Notes: a model not told the origin generated them from the letters alone. 64,000 bases of DNA from Rotaria macrura (GCA_900239685.1 OENT01000176.1:62001-126000); one strand, 5' to 3'. Shown: positions 1 to 13,387, numbered from the stretch's first letter. Numbers and translations are program-made.

Positions 1-262
1 CTGTTGGTATTTCACTCTATGGAATCTTATAAATCAATATAATTTAAATTCAAGAATCCATCTGTTCCATGTTGTTCTATATGCTACTGTTTGCCTGCAT
101 CTCATTTTGTTTAAAAACTGGGAAAAAGAGAATGAAATATTTGTTCTCATAGAAAAAAAGTAAAAAAGTAAACTCGTACAATTGAAGACTGTAAGTCACA
201 ATGATATCAACAAAGAACCATTCTTAGCAAAGAAAAGGAAGTTTCTTTAGTAAACATAGAAC

Positions 263-296
<34 letters not shown>

Positions 297-1405
297 CATA
301 GAACGGATCATCCATCTCTATAATAAATAAATAATTACGTTTTCGACGATCGCAAAAGTTATCAGAAGTCTACTTTGTAAGTGTAAGAATTTGAGCCTTT
401 TTTAAATACTCAAAACAGATTCTATGTCGACATCTTCAAAGTCAGGCACATGCAAATTCATACTTGTGTTCACTCTCATCTATAGTGACATAGAAGTATT
501 GATATAATTTATAAAAAGAAATGTATTATTCAATCTAATTATGCATTCAATCAAGCATGAGATGAATATCAATGACAAGCCCTAGTTATTTATTTTTATT
601 CAATTTTGAATTAAAAAAAAATAAAGAAAAGAATTGGTTTCTCTGTTTTTATTGATTGTCATGATTTTCTATGATCAAAAATATTCTCAATCAACCACAT
701 CCGTATGAATAGAGTGGATGCTCAACTAATGAATAAACTACCATCACGGTGAATATATTCGTATTGCGATCCTTCACTTACAAAACACTACGAAAAAATA
801 TAAATAATCGATTTGATCGTTATTAATAAAGTTTTCTTAGTATAATTCTGATGATCTTGATTGTCATTCGTTGATTAAATGATTATTTTGCATTAGCTAT
901 CGAGAACGTTGAGTGCAGCGTTTTAGTTTCCGATGAGGTCATTTCGGTACTCATTTAGAATAAAACTAGTTTTCATTTTATTTCTAAAGGTTTTTTTCAA
1001 CTGCATGCTTTCTCCTTACTTCTGCCAGGTAAATTAAATTATTTTTCTGATTGAATTTGTGAAGCTCACAAAACATTTTTTTCGACATTCCCTAAGTATA
1101 TCTGTTCTAAGGTCATGCTACGTTATGGTAACATGCAACTTATATTGGAACTCCATGTAACCACCACCGATAAGATGTGAAATCTACGTAATAGCTAATC
1201 CAACTAATACGTTCTTCGTTGTTTTATTGTCTTTTCTCTAATAAAAAGTTCGATCAACAATATTTGAATCGACAAAAAGATTGCCTAGAAGTTCTCAAAG
1301 CCTATATAAATTTGCTTCGATGTAATGAAAAGTTGGCATTAACATCAAAGTGATTGCGAACACGTATTTACTTTGTAGTTGCCATCTCTATTCGATTTGT
1401 GAAAC
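1..1405. other. Gene-free left flank
   Basis: No exon is supported here. The stretch is AT-rich with only short open frames. It holds one GA microsatellite (266-294) and presumably the promoter and 5' leader of the NHL-repeat gene that starts at 1406. Confidence 0.5.
266..294. repeat. (GA)n microsatellite
   Basis: About 14.5 uninterrupted GA units lie in the gene-free left flank, about 1.1 kb upstream of the NHL-repeat gene. Confidence 0.95.
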
Positions 1406-4400
1406 ATGAGGAACTGGCACTTAGATCATGGGTCAGAAGATGAAAGAAACAGGCCTAAGGCATCTTCGAAATCGACCCCCCATCCGGTTTCACTCGAATC
1501 CAGCAATAACTCGTGGGCTGCAGACATTCGTAGAAATGAAGAAAATCAAATAAGAAATCAGGAACGGTATGTCACTTATTCAGATTTGGGTAAATTGAAA
1601 AAAAAACACACGTGACTCAGTCTTTCATGTTAAGTTTGATTATAAACATCAGGATAATTTTACTATGGTCGCTTTAATCATACGCAAGTGACCGATTCTA
1701 GGTAGACGTAGGTGAGTTTGTATAGAATGGGACACTGCATACCATTCGGTTTCGATTGTGTAAGAACAAAACCTTATTACCAACACTTGAAATGTCATCC
1801 TATTCTATTAAGAATCATGCGATGTTGTTTTACATGAAGTCTCATTCATGTTTTGTACTAGTCATTACTTTGGGATGTAAAAACTAGTTAGTAGAACATA
1901 CTAGATTTTTTATAGGGTTTTGTGACACTGATACCAACATAGCCAAAAAACAAATCATGATTTTTGGGTTGAAATAAGAATCTGTGAATTTGTAAGTTAC
2001 TTTGAAAACTTCTCAGCTACACTCTAGTGGAACTTCCAGTACTGGTATTGAAAACGAAATTTTGACAAGTAGACCAACACTGCATGCCTGCAGAGTGTCA
2101 ATTGTTTACAATACAAAATTTGAGCTTTCTCTGTTGAGAAAATGTGTTCACCTAATAATAAATAAATTTTAATGCGTTGAATCTTCGAATTTGATTTCTT
2201 GCGTTTCCCTAATACTTTCGATCGTTGGGTAGTAAGTACTTAAACTTGACATTTCATAAATCTTAATATGTTTAATTAATAAAATAATGCTTACTCGATA
2301 ATTCTAAGCTGGATATATGTGTTTGATTTAACTAAGAAAAATTGGATGGAACAATCAGTTTTCATGTTGCATGACTGGCTTTGTACTTGGTTCTCTATTG
2401 GCTGGATTAGCATTATCTATTGCGATTACACTTTGGTTGACGTCAGGGAAAACAACAGCTAGTTCTGCAATACAAGATACAAACGTAGAAAATATAGGTA
2501 ACCGACGAATTTCATTTAAACGCTGAAAGGAGAGTGGTCATTAGTTGATGAAACCGACTTCTCGAGAAAATTGATTGCCTCTATATCGAATTCTTGAATA
2601 AAGTGAGTTTTGAAAAATGATTTTCAAACGAATTAAGCATAGAGAACTTGTTTGTCTTGTATCGAAGTCAGATGAAATAGTCAACAAATGCCACTCATAA
2701 ATCAAATCTGACTCTCCATGGAAAGTAACTTTTTATTTATATGCTTGATCATTGACCAAACTGAATTTCAATCTCGATAAAAACTTCAAAACCAACTACT
2801 GACCTCTAATAATAATCCAAAGAATATTGGTCTCAATTGTATTATTTTGTAATGGGATATGACAGGCATTTTGTAGGTTTTGACCAGGAAAGATTCTATT
2901 TACGGAAAACTAATATAATATTGGAATCAGCATAAATCTATCTACTTGAGTTTCAAAAGTTTTCACGAACTATTATTTTCGTTCGAAATAATCGCCTGTG
3001 GTCCCCCCCCCCAAAGGCTTAGTAAAAAATAGAATTTCATCAGAACCATGTTCTATTTGTGTAAAAGTTCATAGTGTGTAAAATGGCATTTGAACTCAAT
3101 ATGACAGTTGCATAAATAATAAAAACAGAGTTTTAACAACATATTTTTTTGACTAAGCTTTATGAGGGATCACAGGTGATTATTTCGAACGAAGATAATA
3201 GTTCATGAAAACTTTTGAAACTTACATAGATCTTCTTATACTGATTGACAATATTGCATTAGTTTTACTCAAATTGAATCTTTTCTGATTGAAATCTACG
3301 AAATGGCCATCAAAAATTGCTAGTGCAACCCGTGTCAGATTTTAATGTGAAACACCATGTAACTACTGTTGCTTATCAATTATAAACACTGTTTTGTTTA
3401 ATTTATCTTGCAAAATAATAGCTACGTATCAACCACTTGCATGATCCTTAAGAAATACAATAGAGAAAAATTTCATTCCAAACGATAATAGCTCTTGGTC
3501 GTTGGGAAGGTTGACTAGACGATGGATGCTAATCTTCATCCTGTACACTTCAATACACCTTCTAGATCGTGTTTTGCAAAAGAGTACGAAAGCATGTTTC
3601 GAGACAAGCATTCCTCGGATTGCTGTTACAGAGGTCAGTAGTTGGTTTTGAAATGTTTATCGAGATCGAAATTCAGTTTGGTCAGTGATCAAGCATATAA
3701 ATAAAAAGTTACTTTCCATGGAGAGTCAGATTTGATTTACGAGTGGCATTTATTGACTATTTCATCTGACTTCGATACAAGACAAACAAGTTCTCTATGC
3801 TTAATTCGTTTGAAAATCATTTTTCAAAACTCACTTTATTCAAGAGTTCGACGTCGAAGAAATCAAGTTTCTCGACAGAACTGATTTCGTCAGCTGACGA
3901 CTGCTCTTCTTTCAGTGTTTATGAATCCAGTATAATTCATAAATTTCAACGATTAATTTAGGAGTGTATACTTCAACGACGGCGACAACGATATCGGCTA
4001 CTTCTACGTCGTCGTCTTCGTCAACTTCGTCAACCTCATCAACAACAACTACGTCGACTACTTCAACATCAACGTCTTCATCAACCTCGACAACAACAAC
4101 TACGTCGACTACTTCAACATCAACGTCTTCGTCAACTTCGTCGACCTCATCGACGTCAACTACATCGACAACTTCTACGTCAACCACTACAGAAACCCCA
4201 ACATGTTCGTTTATATTCATTTATATACCTGAATAAATATTCGAATAACTAGTTTTTCAATGTTGCCTTTAGGTGCAACTTGGTCATGGAATTCAACCGG
4301 TGAAACGATTGCTGGAGTGACGGGTTCATCAGGTACGGGATCCAATCAATTAAGTTCGCCATGGAATATTTATGTTGATCCAACAACTAATATTCTCTAT

Positions 4401-5186
4401 ATTGCTGACGCAAATAATCATCGTATTCAACAATGGCTTCCAGGAGCAGCAAGTGGATCGACAATCGTTGGGACTAGCGGCACTTCGGGGTCAAGTTCAA
4501 CTCTTCTCAACGCACCCAAAGATGTTTTTGTTGATTCATCGAAAAACATATATGTCGCTGACTCGGGCAATCACCGGATACAGTTTTTCCCTAATGGCAG
4601 TACAACAGGATTGACAATTTCATCAAGTTGGAGTGCTCATGGTTCGCTATGGGGAGTTCAGGTGGTTAATGACTCAATCTACGCTGTTGATAACACAAAC
4701 TCAGCTGTATGGAAAAACGGATCAGCCGTAGCTGGCAATCAAGGATCGGGTGCCGGTGCAAGTCAATTTAACTTGCCACAAGGTTTCGCCGTTGACACAT
4801 CCGTATCGGTAGGTACCCTTTACGTTGTTAATTCTCAACAGCATACCATTGTACAATGGTACGCGAATGCTTCACAAGGAACTGTAGTAGCAGGTGTTAA
4901 TGGTGTTCTTGGCACTACTGCAAATTATCTCTTCTATCCAGTGTCTATTAAACTTGATTCCTACACCAATATGTTTGTCGTTGACAACAATAACCATCGT
5001 ATTCAACTCTTTTGTCGATATCCTACGATCAATACAACTGGACGTACTATTGCTGGTACAGGATCAAGTGGCCAAACGTCTACTACACTATATTATCCAG
5101 CAGGAATTGCCCTAGACGCATCACTGAACTTGTATGTTTCAGACACAAGTAACCATCGTATTCAAAAATTCCAGCGTCTCGTGTAA
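1406..5186 (+). CDS. Type II membrane NHL-repeat beta-propeller protein with Thr/Ser stalk
   Basis: Four exons close in phase (1406-1566, 2337-2497, 3962-4204, 4273-5186) and give 492 residues. Exon 1 is a polar cytoplasmic N-terminus. Exon 2 encodes one hydrophobic segment (CMTGFVLGSLLAGLALSIAI, about residues 68-89) with no signal peptide, so type II topology is inferred. Exon 3 is an almost pure Thr/Ser stalk of about 80 residues, partly built from a 51-bp repeat (copies from about 4041 and 4092), and probably O-glycosylated. Exon 4 has about six NHL repeats with the recurring N-H-R-I-Q signature (ADANNHRIQQW, ADSGNHRIQFF, VDNNNHRIQLF, SDTSNHRIQKF), enough for one extracellular propeller. 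Two repeats are degenerate. A poly(A)-like AATAAA lies near 5265. The ligand is unknown; NHL propellers commonly bind protein or carbohydrate. Joining the TM exon to the rest is inferred from phase and splice sites. Confidence 0.82.
2511..3926. repeat. Long imperfect inverted repeat (fold-back element) inside intron 2 of the NHL gene
   Basis: The left arm (about 2511-3010) and right arm (about 3170-3926) are reverse complements with scattered mismatches. For example, the segment around 2630-2780 recurs inverted around 3660-3830. The ends match as AAACGCTGAAAGG against the complement of CTTTCAGTGTTT. The right arm carries extra sequence (about 3250-3600) absent from the left arm. The spacer contains a run of about 10 C near 3003. 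No transposase frame is visible. No target duplication was identified, so the superfamily is unknown. Confidence 0.82.
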
Positions 5187-6181
5187 GGCTTCCAAGTGCC
5201 ATGACTCTCGATTTCTATTTCATTTCGTTTCGTTTCATTGATAAATATGTATGTATCTCACTCTAATAAACAACGTTTTACGATATATCACATTCATAGG
5301 ATATGATACTTATTCGAACAGCACTACTTTGGATAGCTAAAATCATCAAATGAAATACAATTGTTAAATAATGATTGTATTACATCTCTTGTTCATGAGA
5401 TCTCCTACCATAAAATTGATCTGTACCCTATAGCTTACCGTCTAGAATTTCCACCGATGCCGAATAATTCGAAACTAGTATCAGTAAATAATTTTCATCA
5501 TTAATTATTATCAGTTTCAGATAGCTTATGAACACGTAAATTGTATATATAATAGAATCATGTTCAATATTTATGATATTACTACTATATCTGATATGAT
5601 CATCTTCAAATACTAGTGTATTTGGAAAATTGAATGAGTAGTATATCATCATTCAGAATCCTATTCTCGAAGCTCAAGTGGAAATCACGAAAAGTAGCAA
5701 GGACCCTTGTGATGCTCTATGTCTATAATCAAATGATACTTTCAGTTGATAATTGCTCTTCATGTTATAGAATTATTGTCACGAAAGACATACATCATAT
5801 GCATTTAGGATATGCGAAAAAATAGATTCTTGCTTTACGAATATGTGTTGTATACTAGAAAAATAGCATTCACTATGAAATAAATGAATTCATAGATGAG
5901 AAGATCTTCGGAGAGCATTTACATTACTTGTTCGATTTTTAGGTCTCAAGCGGTCTTACTCTGTCGTCCTAATTTTCTCTGAATATCATTTTCATCAAGT
6001 AGCGTCCTCTAACAACATCAATGGAGACTGGAAAACAAATATATCTAAAAAAACATCTAAGAACGGATGAAGCAATCAACATAGCATCAAAAAATGACTA
6101 TGAGTGACTTATTTACTGATCATTAAAGTATCAATAGAGATTGAGCAGTTAGTAAGAAATGGAAATATCGATGTGATAAGC
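5187..6181. other. Intergenic spacer
   Basis: About 1 kb between the NHL gene and the BLOC1S1-like gene. It holds the 3' end and poly(A)-like signal of the former (about 5265). Short AT-rich open frames on both strands have no protein-like composition. No repeat was recognised. Confidence 0.5.
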
Positions 6182-6797
6182 ATGCTTTCCAATATTTATC
6201 TCCAACATTCAGAACGTGTTTCGTTTTTAAAACAGAAGCAAGGTACGTATAATTCATTTCCTTTTAAATAGACCTCAAAAATGTTCTTACATGCATTGTA
6301 GAAAGCAAGAAGAAAGCATTGCTTCTATCTGGAGATCAATTGACATATTCTATACTCGAACGAACTCATGATAAGTAAGTTTCAGTAAATGTCGATTTAC
6401 GTTTTTCTTCATGTATCAATGTTTTGCTAGAGTATCTGAATGTTACAAAAATGAAAAACTTATTGATCAAGCATGTAAAAATTTAACTGCACAATCAAAT
6501 CTACTTTTAAAGCAATCTCAAACATGGACTCATCTTATTGGAAAATTGACTGGCGCACTTAAAGTTCGTTGTCTTATTTCGAATAAAAGTTAAAACAGCT
6601 CATTGATTGTATATTATTATTTTTTTCAATAGGAACTAGGTGATGTGAAAAATTATTCTAAAATAATCGAACAAGACTGTTCAATCATAACAAATACATT
6701 GGCGACTGTGCATCAAGACATGATTGTGCAACAACAAAGTATTAAAGAATATTTTACTTCTTATTTTATAGATTTTATTCAATTTACTTATAGATAG
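6182..6797 (+). CDS. BLOC1S1: BLOC-1 subunit 1 homolog (GCN5L1)
   Basis: Four exons (6182-6242, 6302-6374, 6431-6563, 6633-6797) close in phase to 143 residues; the human protein is about 125. The start MLSNIYLQHSERV aligns with the human start, and an in-frame stop lies upstream. Family features are the helical segment ACKNLTAQSNLLLKQ, the block TWTHLIGKLTGALK and the following ELGDVKNYSKIIEQD, which match the human QTGQWIGM..ALKEIGDVENW region in order. The protein is a coiled-coil subunit of BLOC-1 and BORC in lysosome positioning and lysosome-related organelle biogenesis, and has also been linked to mitochondrial protein acetylation. The last about 18 residues (after IVQQQ) are not conserved, so the true 3' exon could differ. 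The identification rests on collinear similarity across all four exons. Confidence 0.85.
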
Positions 6798-8236
6798 ACA
6801 CGATATGAATAGTAATTCTCAAAATTCGACGAACTCATCTTGATATATGTATTCCATATACGCTGCCTGTCTTTTATGATTGTATTTTAAATGAACATGT
6901 TATTCTATTTCAATAACTGAAATTTCATTGAAAATTCAATGTACTCATATAAACTATATAAACATCTCACTTATTTCACAATAAACGGAAATACACATGA
7001 AGTCTGTCAAATCATAAGATAGAAAAGTGAAACAACCAACGACGTAATCTCCTTTTATCTTATCATTGTCTAATAATGTCTATGATTTGAAGTTGAATCT
7101 TTCTCAGTCTACCATTTCCCTTTATATATTATTTAGAATACCGTGAAACCATTGACGTTTAACCAAAAACTAAATCTATTCAACTACAGTAGTCAAAATT
7201 TGTAAATAGCCGTCCTTTGTATTGTACACATATCATCATGCTCGATCGGTATTATTGTGATATAGTTCGATTACATAATTAGATTTGCAATGGATTTTAA
7301 AATTGAGTGAGATCAAACATTGCGTATATACTTAGTCTTTATCTATTTTAAGAAAACTGTGATTGTTCCAATATTTTAGTAGATAGATTCGGATTCATAA
7401 TTCGAAAATTGCTCCTCTTATCATCAATATGAATACATTGTATTTTAATTTTTTTTGTTACGTCATTTAACTGTTATTTTGAATTCTACGCAATTCTTTA
7501 CGAAAGAAATGATTTTACATTTTAAACAGACTTTTCGTACACATGTAGGCATGGACAATAGATTGATTCATACAAGCTCGGAAGTAAAAAAGCAAATAAA
7601 AATATTGGAAAACTTGTTGTTTTCTATGGATCTATGTATGATTTGATTCAGTGTTTTAATTTTCATTCCATGATGCAAGTATAAATGTTCTACAATTCCA
7701 GTTTAAACTTTGTTAAGAAACCGATTTTCGTTGTACGCATAAATACTAGCAGACATTACTGTTGACGACTGGAACCCTTCAGATAAATAACACTTGATAT
7801 TTTCACTCGATGATAATTTCATTCTAGCGGTGCCGGTGTTGGTAAGTAAATAATCCTTCTGATTTATCATAACATTAACAAAAGAGAAAACAAAAATCAT
7901 AGTATTATCATTAAATTTAGGTTAATTTTAGCAATGATCTCGACGAATCAATCACACAGATTTTTAGAAAATCAAAAATTTTAAATCATAAGATGAAAAG
8001 TGAAGGTCAAGAGATAACATTCATTTCAAACATTCGAATATTCGTTTTCATGCTTCATTGCTTGTATGAATTCTTGGTCGAAGTAAAAAAGAGAAATTTT
8101 GTGTCATCGTTCAGAAAGACTTGTGTTTGAAAAGTTTACCAAAAAAGACAAAATAATTGAATCGGTTTTTATTTGCATTAAATAACATGTAGAAAATACA
8201 CACTTATATATCTCGAACATGAACATCTGCTAGATT
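6798..8236. other. Intergenic spacer
   Basis: AT-rich spacer between convergent genes. A minus-strand open frame of 65 codons at 7703-7900 has fairly protein-like composition but no recognisable family and no supported partner exon, so it is not called as a gene. The spacer contains both 3' ends. Confidence 0.45.
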
Positions 8237-9587
8237 CTATAAAATCGTACAGACTACTGTTGCTCGTCTATTCAAGTTATTGTTAGAATAACCATAGAGC
8301 GAATAATGACTACAATGTTCCATATGTTGCTTACGACCATAATGTTGAATTTGTCGATAATCAGCAAAACATTCCCAACAGAATTGATGTTTACATTTCG
8401 TGCATGTCATATGATCACATCCGGATATTTTTTCAATAACTGATTGACATTGTGGACATTTCTTGCAATATTTTCTAAGCCATAGTTTTGTATTATCATC
8501 TATGGATGATTTTTTCGATAGATCGTACTGTTCACATGTCATACCAATATGCCATTTTATACGATGAAAAGTACATGTTTGCTTTTTGCATTTTATACAA
8601 GTCATCATTGGATTTGAATTTATATCCATACGATGTATTTGTCCTGAACCACATCCATTATGTGCACACCAAACAAACTCATGAATTCTTTCAAGATGTT
8701 CATATGTTAAATGAAGATCATATTGTTCGAATAATTTTAAGTTATTTCCCATTCTAAGAATATGATGAATACTTTCAAAATTGAATATAGCTGTGCAATT
8801 AGGTTCAGGGCAATATATACTATTATTCGTTGGTATATTTTCAATAAGAGTTTTCACATTGTTATAAACACATGTATCACATACGGTTCTTTGAAGATGT
8901 GTACATTGACTACTGTAACGTTCTTTGAATAAATAAAATGGTTGATCCAAATAACAAATAGCACATTCACGAGTTGACTGACCAATATTCCTATAATGAT
9001 TCGATGAGATAGTTATTCACAATTCAATGCTAGTATCAGCAATCTCGTACTTAATGAAATTCATTGATCGTCTCCATTGAGAATTTACTCTTCGAGATGA
9101 TCGATTTTCTGAATCATCGATGGCATTACTCATGCTATCTGTTTTCTGAAGTTGTGTTGATGTTCTTTCATTTTGTAGATCTGTGAATCAGAATAAAGCG
9201 ATTAATAATACTGTACTGTCATGCATCTTGAAAAAAAAATTACTAGAAAACATACATATACCATTATTGTGACTTATTATACGATCAATCGATGGAGTGC
9301 TTGAAGATAGTCTATAGATTATTTTGGTTGGTACTTTAGCTAAATAATAAATCAAAACGAGATTACCAGACTCAAACGAATGAATACTAACGGTGATTTT
9401 CTGTTGTTTGACATGTAAGAATACGAGTATTGGAATGTGCTGTCGTATCAGCAACAGCAGGAGTAATATGATATCGAATATGTCGACGAATAGGAGCCGC
9501 TTGAAATTTGAATTGGCTCTTATTGGGAAGAACTTGCCACGACGTAAACTTATTCGGTTTTTTATTCAAATGATTTGCTTGATTCAT
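8237..9587 (-). CDS. RBR-type (RING1-IBR-RING2) E3 ubiquitin ligase
   Basis: Three exons on the minus strand (9587-9392, 9180-9051, 8990-8237) close in phase to 359 residues. RING1 begins at ECAIC (C118/C121), and the exon 2/3 junction lies just before it. RING1 continues through CTHLQRTVCDTC and CPEPNC. The IBR is the Cys/His-rich block MTCIKCKKQTCTFHRIKWH. RING2 is CPQCQSVIEKISGCDHMTC, followed by CKHQFCWECF. The Cys of the SGCDHM motif (about C300) sits where RBR ligases carry the catalytic cysteine that takes ubiquitin as a thioester, so the enzyme is predicted active. The N-terminal about 110 residues are low-complexity with no recognised domain. The short C-tail lacks the Ariadne domain, so the specific subfamily and substrate cannot be assigned. 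About 220 bp between exons 1 and 2 (9391-9181) is treated as intron because inserting it breaks phase. Confidence 0.88.
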
Positions 9588-12484
9588 TGCTAAATCGAAT
9601 TTTAAAAAATGTATGAACTACAGTGACAAAAAAAAAAGAAATAGATGAGAGAGAATTGCATGAACTGATATGCCTATGTTACACATAGCTGTTATTACTT
9701 TCCGTTGAATTCGACAGTATTCTTTTGAAAAATTCTACAGCGAACAATCTCTTTTCCTTACTATTCTATTTATTATCCTAAATGGTAACAATGCAATACG
9801 CATAAGACTAAGAATTGCTATTCAGTTGACTAGACAGATGTTTTAGGATATTTTCAATAGGAAAATTCTGCAAAATATAGAGCGTGCATCGTTCGATGTT
9901 GTCTGAACGTGAATTGAAATATTTCCTCAATCGTTTAGTTTGTTATGCACAAATCAGTAGTCATATTATTTATTCTGCCGAATCACATAAACCGTACTAC
10001 ACATGTTTTTTGATTTCGGATAAATGAATATCCGGTACAAGAGCTTATATAGTGTTCATAGAAGCCCTGATGATAACATTCAACCAAAGAAATTTTTGTG
10101 AAAAGTAACTCAAAACAAGAAAGAAGCTATAGTCAAATAACACTAGCTCACCAATCGTATTTAATATGACTTTACTACGATTGACTCTATCTGTTAGTGA
10201 TTTATTCTCTTTTACGAAGTTCTATATTGTTGTATTCAAACACAGTGTGTACGTGTATCATACATTCGTAAATAAATTTTTCTCTCTCAGAACAATGCTA
10301 TCATATGCTTGAAGGTTAAGAGTACTTGACTTTATGAATACAAAACAAAAGCTAATGGTTATTTGATTTCTGTAAAATTAGAATACAAATTTATTCAAAT
10401 TTACAATGGTGAATTTGACAATTCTAGAAATTTGATTACATAATTAACTATTTGACAATAATAACTTATTGCCTTCATGTTTCGAAAAAAGAACTTGATT
10501 TGGACGATGCACTCCCTAAAGAATGAAAATTGTAAAGTCTCAACCATGTACGAGGCTATTGAATTATTGACACGAATGATTTAAGAATCATGAATATTGC
10601 CTATAGTGTCCATTGAATTCTATTGAATGATTACTGTTCGTCGCATCAGTTCGACTTTTGATGCGAGAAAAAAACCAAGAGAGGAGAGAAATGATTGACA
10701 GTGAGCCTATCGAATTCATATGTTCTATGATAGCAGTGATAAAATTGAATATAACAAATATTTATCCAACAAGATAAAATATCACTTGACTTATCGATCG
10801 CATACGTAATTTATTTTAACAGTGGATAAATATGTGATCAGCGAGAGACATAGATCGCTGAAATCGGAAAAACAATCTTGCAATCAAACACCCTGTTTTT
10901 ATTCATAGAAAACAATATCTTAAGATTAAGAAAGCTATACCTTATATATATAGGATATATCGTTACATGCATAAAGTTACAATGGAAATTTAATTTGATT
11001 AATTTGATTGATAGACTACTGTGTGTCGTTTGAGAAACAATTGCGTGTAAAAACTATGGAAGATATAGATTGCTTTTACATCATGCAACATAATTTTACT
11101 TAGTAGATGTATTAGTCTTTCATTCTACTAGCCGATGTGTAAAAGTCATCATGGTATGACTCAGAATAAATTTTTTCAGACATGTTACCTTTTATAGAAT
11201 GGAGATCTGCTATTATTGAATACAGTAAGCTTTTCTTAAAAAGTTCGTCTAAAACTAATCAAAGATAGATTGGTTTCCATTAGCGTGTGATTTCCAATGA
11301 TCAAATATTATAAGAAACACGTATAAAAAGGATCAAAGTTACAATAGTCAAAGATCAAATAATATCATTTGAAGATTTCTATTAAATTGTATTCTTAACA
11401 AGGATGTTAGTGTTTACTAGATTAAACTGGTAACTAGTTCAGAATATAAATTAGTTGACATATCCAATTTTGGTCACACAAATGACTCAATTATATACGT
11501 ATATTCGTATGGTTTCCTGTGCATATAGCGATTGGTATATGCAAATTTTGGTGTCATTTTCGTTTTATTCAGCGACTTTTGTGCAGTGACGAGCCAACAA
11601 CATGGTAAGAAGTGACCATTATCACACCAAACAATTTTCTATTCGTCAACCACTGATTTTGCATTCTTTGACGTTAACTCAAATCAAGAAATTTTTTCTG
11701 TCGAAATGTAAGCATGATTGGATGACACATGATATAAAATGATGTGCTGATGTGTCTTTATTTTTCTATTATAATTCAATTAGCAGTAAGATAGCTGTTG
11801 GTACCGATTAGAGTTAAGGGAAATGAACGAGTGAAGGGAAAACATTAAAGCCATTATGGAGAAGCGAATGGGAAAGTAAGTAAGATGAGAAGTTTTCCAA
11901 CCGAATATCATCATAGTCAAGGATGACCCACATAGAAACAGTCAAGTTATCTTTATTTCATAATGAACAAGAAACGCTGATGGATTTAGAATTTTTTGAA
12001 TCGGTTAATTACTGACAGAAAAAGGAATGATCGATTCTCTACATTCAGCAAACGACAAAAACAAGTGAACAAACTCGACATACAGAATATTGAAATCTAA
12101 AACAAAGTGGAAATATCGACCATGGCATCGATTGGATTAAGCTAAGGGAAAATATTCTTTGCTCGATTTAAAATTTAAAAAAAACATACGAGAGGAAGAC
12201 GAAGAACTTCTGAATAACAGTAAAATATTAACAGGGTGAATTTTTGTTGTACAAGCATTCTCAAGGTAGTTTATCTCTGTTTCAACAAAATAAAATGTAC
12301 AGTAGTGTTCAAAAAACTTAAACACCTTTTCTATTTGGATTTTTCTGGAAACAGAGATATCCATGTCGGCACAACAACGATCCGGTGGCGACATGTACTC
12401 TTTTCGTAATGTATTGCAAAGCTGCGTGGATTTTCATCGAATTCAGGTTTGCATGGCTGTAAAAACAAATCAGAAGCTCGCTAA
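9588..12484. other. Gene-free stretch
   Basis: Nearly 3 kb upstream of the divergent RBR gene. Only short AT-rich frames with no protein-like composition are present. No RNA gene, CRISPR-like array or transposon terminus was recognised. Confidence 0.45.
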
Positions 12485-12562
12485 ATCTCATGAATTCATG
12501 CCATCGCTAAATCTCATGAATTCATGCCATCGCTAAATCTCATGAATTCATGCCATCGCTAA
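12485..12562. repeat. Three exact tandem copies of a 26-bp unit
   Basis: The unit begins ATCTCATGAATTCATG, and copies start at 12485, 12511 and 12537 with no mismatch. Each copy contains the palindrome CATGAATTCATG. A partial fourth copy (GCTAA) precedes the array. It lies outside any gene. Confidence 0.95.
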
Positions 12563-13351
12563 CAATTTAATTCACTGATGAGAGAGATTTTCGAACGATT
12601 TGTAAATCATTGTAGCAGCAGCAAAGGTTAATCTCTCTCTTTGTTCGAAGGTACAACGGCGGCCGATTCTCAGCCACGATGGATAGTCTAGCTGAAGGTA
12701 TTCAACGTTAAAAATATTGATATTTTGACTGTTTCTATTTGTCACCACTTACGGTAGTGATTTCTTTTCATTTGAACAATTTGTAGCGAATCTTGTTTTT
12801 TCATTGATGCCTCTATCGTGGCATTCATGCTTTTCTTTAACTTTTGCATTTCTCTTAATCGGTACTCACATGAAACTGCACATAATAATTTGGTTGGCTA
12901 CTTCTTTTTTCAGTCAGGTGATTGCCATGAAAACATTTCTTCTTTCTTCTCTTGTTTAATTTGATGCATGACGTAGGCTTTCAGTTAATAGCACGTTCTC
13001 TGTCCGTGATCATTATTTTAAACCGAACGCAGTTTGAGGAAGTATTAGGATTCCAACCATTGAACGTGTGAAATTACATTTTTATTTGGAACATACAAAA
13101 AACAATAAAAGAAATCCAGAACGATTGACAATTGCTTTCGCCTTCGATGGAAATGTAAGATTCAATCTTAGAGTTCCCATTCGTATCTAGAAAATTTTCT
13201 GAGCGGTGACTCTCCCATTGAAAATTTTTCAAATGAATGGAAATACTTATCATTATCAATCGAGATTTCGAATTAATCCAAAATCGTCGATTTATTTTTC
13301 GTCTACTATTATTTTCGCCCACTACATTTTTTAGGCCCAAAACGACTTGGT

Positions 13352-13387
13352 CACATATTATTCATTCTATAGAATGAATAATATGTG
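13352..13387. repeat. Perfect 36-bp palindrome
   Basis: The two 18-base halves, CACATATTATTCATTCTA and its complement, abut with no spacer. Weaker inverted similarity extends some 40 bp further on both sides. The right half is also the beginning of a diverged direct repeat whose second copy lies near 15277, so the palindrome may be two head-to-head repeat ends. Confidence 0.95.

Noticed and set aside
3912-4220. Minus-strand Val/Asp/Glu-rich 102-codon frame
   Set aside because: It is the mirror of the Thr/Ser stalk codons of the NHL gene; such repeats give long open frames on the other strand.
7703-7900. Minus-strand 65-codon frame with protein-like composition
   Set aside because: No family match, and no convincing upstream exon or start context.
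9241-9340. Possible extra exon between RBR exons 1 and 2
   Set aside because: One frame is open with plausible splice borders, but including it breaks the phase with the next exon, while exons 1 and 2 join cleanly without it.
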